Shown here piece after piece: positions 20,870-28,599 of a stretch of DNA of 28,599 bases. The stretch's first letter is position 1. Each line of letters begins with the position of its first letter. A program made the translations under genes and the position numbers. The DNA comes from Oppiella nova (taxonomy: Eukaryota > Arthropoda > Arachnida > Sarcoptiformes > Oppiidae). The notes under the pieces are model-generated. The model did not search any database. It saw only the letters and a program-made list of their open reading frames with translations, and was not told where the DNA came from. Location of the stretch: contig CAJPVJ010000261.1 in the NCBI GenBank assembly GCA_905397405.1, positions 1 through 28,599 of the forward strand, read 5' to 3'.

Positions 20870-22876
20870 GACCAGAGTTGGTACGAGTTATATGTTTGCA
20901 ATGCTATACAAATGAACATTAAATCATGAATTGATTTCAATTGAAATATCCATAAAATGGTAGTTAAGAGCAAAATGTGATACAATTTGCACTTTCAATG
21001 TCTTCTCATTGTATATCATATGAGAAGTCCATTCCTATGACAGCATTCAGTGAGAGTTGCGTCAGATTCTGGTGTATGAGAAGTCTATGACTGCATTGCA
21101 AACTGGATTCAACCAGTTCTTCATCCATTCAATTCACTGTATACTATATACAGTACAAGTATTATGTCATACATACATACATATTGTATATTTCAAGTAT
21201 ATTCCACATACTCTACAGAGTCTACATTTCCCATCACCTCATCCCTTGCGCGCATGTATTCATTCATTGCGTCCATCACTAGAAACATTTGACACAAACT
21301 TTTTACAAGTTTTATAAAAGTTGTCCAGTCAATATAATTGACAACTTATTGAACAATAAGTCAGAATCTCATTTAATTTCCATATTTTCTTAACCCCTGA
21401 TGAAGGCTCCGTTTAGGACCGAATCATTAACTCAAAATTCTAGATTATTTATAGAACTTTAGTAGTGATTCAGATTTCTCAATAAAGTAAAGTATAACTT
21501 CAACATCTTATCAAATTTGAAGTTTGAACAGTAATATCTGTAGTGAAAGTGAAGATCATTTGCATGAATGCCCACAACTATGATCTCCATCTGCTGTATA
21601 CTAAATTGAATTTACTTAATTCTGTATTTATAATATAAAATTTACTATAATATTAGTTTAAATATAATTTATTAAATTTGGAAAATACTAGTATACGAGT
21701 ACTTGTATGTGAGAGAATTGAATTCTAAAAGATTTGTCAATTATGATAGTCACTATAAAGGTCTTTTTACCACTAGATGTGGATGCTTTAGTAATTAATA
21801 TCCACACAATCCATACTCAATCCACTGGTCTTGTATTCATAACTATTATATAACTGAAATGACTTACTCTTTACTTATTGTTAGCATTGAAAGCACAACA
21901 ATTACTGTCAATTCTTTAAAATACCGGTACATACAGTATATGACAAACAGACACTAATTTTATAAATTTCTTAATTGCCAATAATTTGTAATACTTTGCA
22001 CTAATAGAATCGAGAAAAAGTAAGTATGATGGTAGTACTGTACACTTTGTATATTATTAATATGGCAATACTGTAACATTAATAAGATAGGCCATGTGTA
22101 AATTAAGTATTCATAGTGTAATAATTTAGTTATTATAACAACTAAACTAACTTAGCAAATTGTAAGTCTCACACTCAAGTATAATGAATACAATACTTAT
22201 GACATAAACATAACTTATTCTGTAACTCGTAGTGTAGTTAACTAAACACCAAGTTATCTACGGCGGTAAGTATACTGGTGAACAGATTTGTGATACAGTA
22301 TATGATACACTTCAATTATTGCCACAAACAACCTTATGGTCATTCTTAAGAGATACCAAGCTAGATTAACAATTATTTGTTTATTAATACATTTAATTTG
22401 TAACTAATAACAGATCAGTATACAGTAAACACTATACACTATACAGTAAACGGATATACTGTATTATTATGACTGAACATAATTTAATTGTTACTATAAA
22501 TAACTGAGCATAGCTATAACTGTACCAAGGTGATAAATTAGTTTATCTTTTGGAATAGTTAATAGTATTGTGATGTATTGCAAACATCCTTCTCATGGTT
22601 TGCATCAATATTGTAGTGAATATTCAATCACTCATTGACTCATTCACACAAACATTAATCAATTGCTTCTTAATATAAACACAAACTATTGATATATTCA
22701 TATTAAATATGGTATATATTAACCAAAAGATTTCATTTGAATTGACAATTAGTTTGAAAGTATATAAAATGAGAGAGATCACCAAAAACATTGAATACAA
22801 GTAGAACCTAGTTGACTTGAACTGATACATAAAACTGTGTAATTATATGTTAGTATATGTGGTATATTTGGTGACA
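20870..22876. other. Divergent intergenic region
   Basis: About 2 kb between the starts of the phosphatase (-) and the methyltransferase (+). It contains an imperfect direct repeat of a roughly 28-bp TATGAGAAGTC unit (about 21018 and 21074), a short CATA run near 21170 and many TACAGTA words, including the palindrome at 21136-21154. No exon is supported. Confidence 0.55.
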
Positions 22877-24241
22877 ATGAATATAAGCCCACATTTATAT
22901 AATGACTGCAATTATTTGCAAAGAAGAGATGGCAAGAGATTGATTGAACGCATTGTTCACGACTTACACGATAAGTAAGTATTTATATGTGTTTCACACA
23001 AAATGCAATCTAATTCAAGTAGAAATAGTTATTTTTGAAATCACAATGATCTCAATGTTGACCAATTTCAATCAAATGAATAATCAATTGACAAAGCTGT
23101 AACCAAAATGTAAATAATCAATTTGTTGTAAATGTTGAGACATTTTGACACAATTATGGACATCGGGTGTGGGACTGGGAATATAACCTCGGAATTGGCC
23201 GACAAGTTGTCATACAATCAAATGATTGGCATTGATATAAGCGATTCAATGATTGAATTTGCAAACAAACATTTTAAACAAAAATCAGTTAAATATTTGG
23301 CGGCAGATATATGTGAGGAATGGCCTAAACTGAGCGAAACACTCAATTTGACTGAAAAGAGCGTCGATTTAGTTATATCTCTATATTGTTTGCATTGGGT
23401 CTCCGATTTGGACGAAGCCATGAAAAATATAACAAAACTTCTAAAACCAGGTTTTATTTACATATTCAATGGTTTAGCGGAAATTTATATAAATATTGAA
23501 ACCATGAAACAGGAGGTCATTGCTATGTATTGCTCTTCTCGTGGAGTGATTTCGAAGGGTAAGTCGTCTTTTACCGAAATTACCTGTTTACCGTCGTTAT
23601 GAAGATGCGGTAGGGATTTTTAACATCCGTAATAATGTGGATTATAGATTATTTAATGATTTGAATATTTAATAAAGTATCATCTCATCATATCATACAT
23701 TATAGTTTGCCTAAGATATTACTAATTGTTATTAACTCTTGAAATACGTTGACATATAGGGACCAAAATTAACCAAAAATCTCGAGAAACAATTCGCAGA
23801 CTAAGTGAACATTTGGCTCCATTTCCTGTGTTTGAACCGCCAAAAGAGGATCAATTAGTGGCCAAATGGCAACAGATTTGTTTAGACAATGGCTTATTGG
23901 TGTCCGAAACTGTGCTAACTCATACTTTCTATCAATTTGACTGTCTCAACCAATTTCGAAGTTATTATTAAATTGTTTCTAAATTCAAACATTATAACTA
24001 TATATTTGAAAAGTACTCTCTAAACACACATTTAATTCAATATTTAGATGTATTGCAAGCGATGTGTCATTTCCTGCCATTCATTCCCGAAGACAAAAGG
24101 GACGAGTTTTTGAGTGAATACTTGCAACTCGTGGACGACCTCTATATCGCCAAACAGTTTGACACCAAAGAACTCACTGATGAGAGTCCTGTTCGACTCA
24201 GTTATGATAACATCGTTGTGGTGGCCGTCAAACACATCTAA
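22877..24241 (+). CDS. jhamt: JHAMT-like SAM-dependent methyltransferase, four exons
   Basis: Class I SAM-dependent methyltransferase resembling arthropod juvenile hormone acid O-methyltransferase, which methylates farnesoic or juvenile hormone acid. In chelicerates the product, if any, would more likely be methyl farnesoate. Exons are 22877-22974, 23140-23558, 23760-23960 and 24048-24241, phases 2, 1 and 1, giving 303 residues. The N-terminus, LYNDCNYLQRRDGKRLIERI, matches the LY..N.LQ.RD start typical of JHAMT. SAM motif I is DIGCGTGNIT (40-49), followed by acidic Asp65 in IGIDISD. SVDLVISLYCLHWV and KLLKPG complete the Rossmann fold. The C-terminal part is less conserved and is joined through a weak donor (A|GTTATT at 23961). 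The frame and the PFIPEDKRDEFLSEYLQLVDD segment support that join. It is slightly longer than the usual 270-290 residues. Substrate assignment is inference: mites and other arthropods carry paralogs of unknown substrate. Confidence 0.85.
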
Positions 24242-25343
24242 TGTGCCATTTGTTCACATATTATCATATAGTTTAGCAATGCCTTCAATAGTAGCCACAG
24301 CCATACAGAGTACCACCACTTTATCACTATAGAACTTCACACTTCTAATTGTTATTTATATGTATCTAATATAATCTTATTATTAGTTCATTATATAAAT
24401 ACTATAAATATAATGTGGTATTACTCGCAATTTATTTAATTTATTCTATGGAATGGTTTAAGCATGGGATTAAGCATGGCCACGTATAATTGCATGTTAT
24501 TTAAATTAAAAAACTTTGCAATTTACAATCATATTTAAAATAGATTAATAAAATTCAATGCACTAATATAGAACTTTAAAAAATACAATTAAATCAATAA
24601 ATATAATTCAATTTTACAATATATTTCCACAATACTGAAGATTATTTTACAAGTATTTTATTGATAAAGAAAATGTGCTGAAATGGCTTATAGTATAATA
24701 TTGCCTTAATAGCTAAACATTTGTCAACAAATCTGCAAAAACACAGAAAAGTTTAAATTGAAAAAGTTTTAAAATGTTTGTTAAAAAATAATATTTTATA
24801 ATTTAAAAAGGTAAATATTTTTTTTTATAAAAATGTAAACTTCAGCAAAAATAAGTCATATTATTATTACTTATATGGCATATAAGAGTAATAAAAAATA
24901 CTGTATAACCGTATAACCCAACTGTAAGACCCAATCTGTGCAATTTAAAGGTTATATAATACTACTGTACAATGTAACTACATTATTAATATTAATATTA
25001 TTAGATATTGTTAATTTTACTGAATAACTTATTAATATATTAATACTTTATAAAGTCGACCTAATTATTTTATAAAATAATAAATAATATTTTAATACAA
25101 CAATTTAAAATTAAAATAAAATTGACCGACCTCCTCTCCCCCACCCAGTGTGGACAGTATGTGCTTATTGAATGATCCTTAAGATTATCACTTATAAAGC
25201 CATTTAATTGCATTTTAATGTCAATAAATTAAATAAAAATGGTTCAATTTGGCTAAAGTATTCTTATACAGTACAGTATTATTGTTCAAAATTTGGAATA
25301 AATATGATAAGAATAGAGAGTTATATTACTCTAAAAGTTGTGT

Positions 25344-25366
25344 TACTGTACTGTACTGTACTGTAC
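25344..25366. repeat. (TACTG)n pentamer array
   Basis: Four and a half copies of TACTG. This is the local tandem form of the TACTGTA word scattered through the window. Confidence 0.85.
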
Positions 25367-26779
25367 TTTGTGCTCATATAACATGTATGTAATACAGTAG
25401 GAAAGAAGTGATAACTGACTGAATGGATGCAGAGTCTGGAGAAGTCCTTATTAATTATAATGAGAAAAGTCGACTCATATTTGATGCCCCGATAATTACA
25501 TTGAAATCATAGACAATAGGTGTTCTTTGAATGTATTGAGGAATTGAAATATAAGTAATTTACTAATTTAAATGTATGTTCAAATATGTAATTTGAAATG
25601 AATGGTTACTCTTAAGGGTTGTCACTCATCACACAACACAACACTCTCAATACAAATCGATGAAATGAAATACATTTACAGTAAAAGTGTTCAAATAAAT
25701 GTTACTTTGAGTGTGAGTTGTTAAGTTTATATTGAATCTTAACTTTCCTATGACAAAATAATTAATTTGCTTTAAAATTGTACCTATTTGATCATTAAAA
25801 TATAAAATAGTTTTATTTCATAAGCAATTCAAATAAGAAAACTATTCATTGAATTCAAAATATCTGTATTTAAAACAGATTAAATATTTTATTAAATAAA
25901 ATACTGTATTTGTATTAAAGTAGTGTTAGAAAGAACCTTAAATATAAGTTTCATTGCTATAGAAATAAATTAAAGATTTCGTTAAGTGAAGCAAATCTTT
26001 TGGGAGAAATTCGTTTTAAAAGTGTTAGAAATCATAGTTTCGTTGAGAACTAAATAAATTGAATTCATTTCAAAAGAAAAAATGTTATTTTCATGGACTC
26101 AACGAAAAGCGAAATTCAGACTTTCTTTGACTTTTTGAACAAAAAATAAATCCATTTTAAGAAACAAATACTGATTATTATCTCAATAAATATAAGAAAT
26201 GGTGAATATTTGGTATACAGTATAAGTTATTGAGGTATAAATGATTGCTTTTTAATGGTAATCCTTTTCGATATTTAAAAAGTTTGATTTAATACTATAT
26301 TCTCATTGTAATGTATTTAATCAAAAAATATTTTTATTTTTAAAATTCACAATTTTATTTATTGAATTGTTTTTAATATTTTTAATTAACTACTGTATTT
26401 ATTTATAAAATTAATTAATTAAATACTTTATACTGTATGTACTTAATCTAGATTTGCGACAAATGCCACGATATTGCAATAGTAAGCAATAAAAAGAGAT
26501 TAATTGTACATTTTATTGGTCCTCTTATTGTAATAAGTTACTTACGTTAATATATAATTAAGCCTTGATTACATGTGTGTCGTTATGACATAACTGCACT
26601 AAATTTGAGTGCAATTATTTGTTTTAAGGCCTAAACTATTTCATATGTTTTGTGACACTTTTTCTTGTTTTGATGGCTCACTACCACAACAACACTCATT
26701 CATTTGTTCCATCACTACATCACTTTCTCTCCAATTATTCAATTAAGGCATCACATCAACAATATCAGACATCAGACAT

Positions 26780-26812
26780 CACACACACACACACACACAC
26801 TCACTCACTCAC
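26780..26812. repeat. (CA)n and (TCAC)n microsatellite
   Basis: A CA run at 26780-26800 passes into three TCAC units. A duplicated ATCAGAC precedes it. Confidence 0.9.
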
Positions 26813-27245
26813 ATTCACACATTTTTAAGAAAAATTCTCTTTAGCTTAATGACTATAATAATTGTAGTAAGTATACATTGATTTTAGAAATATGAATAAT
26901 TTTTTTATCAACAATATTCAAATTTGTTGTAAACAAATCAATATTAATATTTATCGTAATATTCAACACAACTATTAATAAATTATTTAAAAATTGCGTC
27001 AACAAGTTAAGTTTGTGTTCATTTGGCTATATTTATAATCTGTATACAAATGTTCAAAATAATTTTATCACATATTTCTTAATACCAATAAATAAATACT
27101 TGTGAAATATATTTTTTAACAATAATTTCTTATAAATTATATTTTATGTCAATTTTATGAATATGCAAAATAGAAATAATAATTTGCCAAAATAGGTATC
27201 TAAAGTAAAAAGTAGTCTGTAGTTCACAACAAATACATCAATTTA

Positions 27246-27286
27246 TATACAGTATTATACAGTAACTTACTGTATAGTACTGTATA
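27246..27286. repeat. 41-bp near-palindrome of TACAGTA words
   Basis: Arms 27246-27265 and 27267-27286 are reverse complements with one mismatch around a single central base. Each arm contains one TACAGTA word and one variant. Confidence 0.8.
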
Positions 27287-28323
27287 TAACTTAGTTAAAT
27301 ATATACCAGTATATACGAATACAGTACATTGTTTTCTAGTTATTTGAACAAACGATCAAAAATAGTTTAACTTGTAAGACATTAGTTACAAAACAATTGT
27401 TTTCAAGTTTTATACACAACTCAACTACACATTGAATGACTTCTTGATTTGCAAAATATAGACATATTATTTCAAACTTAACGGAAAAGCATTTATAAAC
27501 TGATGTTTGAAAATAAAGTCTACACCAACAAAACATTTTATAAGAATTTTATTCAATTCTGAAATTTTATTTCAAATATAAAAATATTTTATATAAATTG
27601 AAGCATAAAATATAGAATTTTATTTTATGTGACGTTAACTGATAATGTTTAGTGATTTTTGTTATTTTATTTTCAACTATTGATACAAAACTCTAGCATC
27701 TGAATTTGTTTATTGAATTGTAAATGTGACAAATATTTAAAGTGCAGGACTACAAAATTCATTGTTATTACACAATATTAGATTAATTGTTTTTTGTAAA
27801 TATGTTTAAGATATATATTAATAAATCGAAGTTCTATTATCTACAAGAGATTTATTAATAAATCTTAAACAGACTTGAAATACATTGAGATATATTAAGG
27901 TATTCTGTAATACAGTAGTTTAAACGATGGCGATATTTGTTGAAAATATATTATAGGAATTCTAGAAATTTATATAATATAAAGACAATTGTCAAAAAAT
28001 ATAGCCATGAAATTGATTTATGGCTTTAATACAAATGCAAACAGAGTTGTTGTCGAAGCTATGATTCAATTGAGATATGTTTGACGACATTGTAATAAAG
28101 CGTTTGATAAATGAAGGCATCATAAGAATGAGAGGTATTGGAAATGTTGAGAAAAACTATTCATTTCTATATTTTTATTCACTTCTAAATCCAATCTACT
28201 TTTTAGTCCATTCTTTTTACTCGCATTTTTATCTAACATTCACTTTCTTAAGAAAGAATTTTCACTCATTTTTATTAAATGTTTGTTTTCAATGATATTG
28301 AAAATATCGCTTTCCTCTCAGCG

Positions 28324-28325
<2 letters not shown>

Positions 28326-28375
<50 letters not shown>
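28326..28375. repeat. (CT)n microsatellite
   Basis: The longest simple repeat of the window, about 25 CT units, the same dinucleotide class as the GA runs in the two longest genes. Confidence 0.9.
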
Positions 28376-28378
<3 letters not shown>

Positions 28379-28599
28379 AGAAAACAGAATTGAGAATTCA
28401 TTTTGAATTGAAAGCAGTTTTACTTTTGACTCATTCTCTCAATTCTTGAGAATCTATTTTTCAATTTTGATGATGTATTCGGTATTCGCCTTCAAATTTG
28501 CTGTATTTCTACTCAAAGTAAAAATACTTTATATAACATAAAAACACATTTCCTTTTATTACTTATTTTAAATAATATATTTACAATTCAAATATATTT

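Larger units (their letters stand above)
24242..28599. other. AT-rich region without a recognised gene
   Basis: Over 4.3 kb without a frame I can defend as coding. It holds microsatellites, a 41-bp near-palindrome at 27246-27286 and a short exon-like frame at 28077-28133, discussed separately. The 3' UTR of the methyltransferase gene should occupy the first few hundred bases. Confidence 0.55.

Noticed and set aside
1-28599. tRNA, rRNA, CRISPR array or transposon coding region
   Set aside because: I looked for T-loop words, spaced identical repeats and transposase or reverse transcriptase motifs on both strands and found none.

Overview
This is a nuclear segment of a very AT-rich arthropod genome. 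All five gene models have spliceosomal GT..AG introns, many of them only 50-100 bp, and animal-specific families. A myoglianin-type TGF-beta ligand, a tryptophan hydroxylase and a JHAMT-like methyltransferase together point to an arthropod. Compact genes in AT-rich DNA would suit an acariform mite, but that taxonomic guess is weak. There are no bacterial operons, CRISPR arrays, tRNAs, rRNAs or transposase genes that I can see.

Layout: 1-3800 is AT-rich intergenic DNA with a 215-bp foldback. 4174-8842 (+) is a complete four-exon myostatin/GDF11/myoglianin-type ligand whose 2.7-kb first intron carries GA microsatellites. 8843-11065 is gene-free. 11066-15388 (-) is a complete twelve-exon tryptophan hydroxylase. 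16101-17912 (-) is a short-form D-3-phosphoglycerate dehydrogenase; its 5' half is present twice around a single N at 17350, most likely two alleles joined by the assembler. 19584-20869 (-) is a two-exon PHOSPHO-type HAD phosphatase. 22877-24241 (+) is a four-exon JHAMT-like SAM methyltransferase. 24242-28599 holds no gene I can support.

I built each gene model by hand. Every intron has GT..AG borders, phases agree across every junction, and each spliced length is a whole number of codons (555, 535, 324, 250 and 303 residues). The genes do not form a single pathway. Phosphoglycerate dehydrogenase makes serine precursor, tryptophan hydroxylase makes the serotonin precursor, and the phosphatase probably acts on pyridoxal phosphate or a phospho-alcohol. 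Myoglianin and JHAMT are linked by signalling in some insects, so their 14-kb separation is only suggestive.

The most unusual structures are non-coding. A nearly perfect 128-bp inverted copy of tryptophan hydroxylase exon 11 and its splice acceptor lies in the intron between exons 8 and 9. A 52-bp-armed hairpin lies in the intron between exons 5 and 6 of the same gene. The word TACAGTA/TACTGTA recurs across the non-coding DNA and often forms palindromes. I did not find a convincing new multi-gene system.
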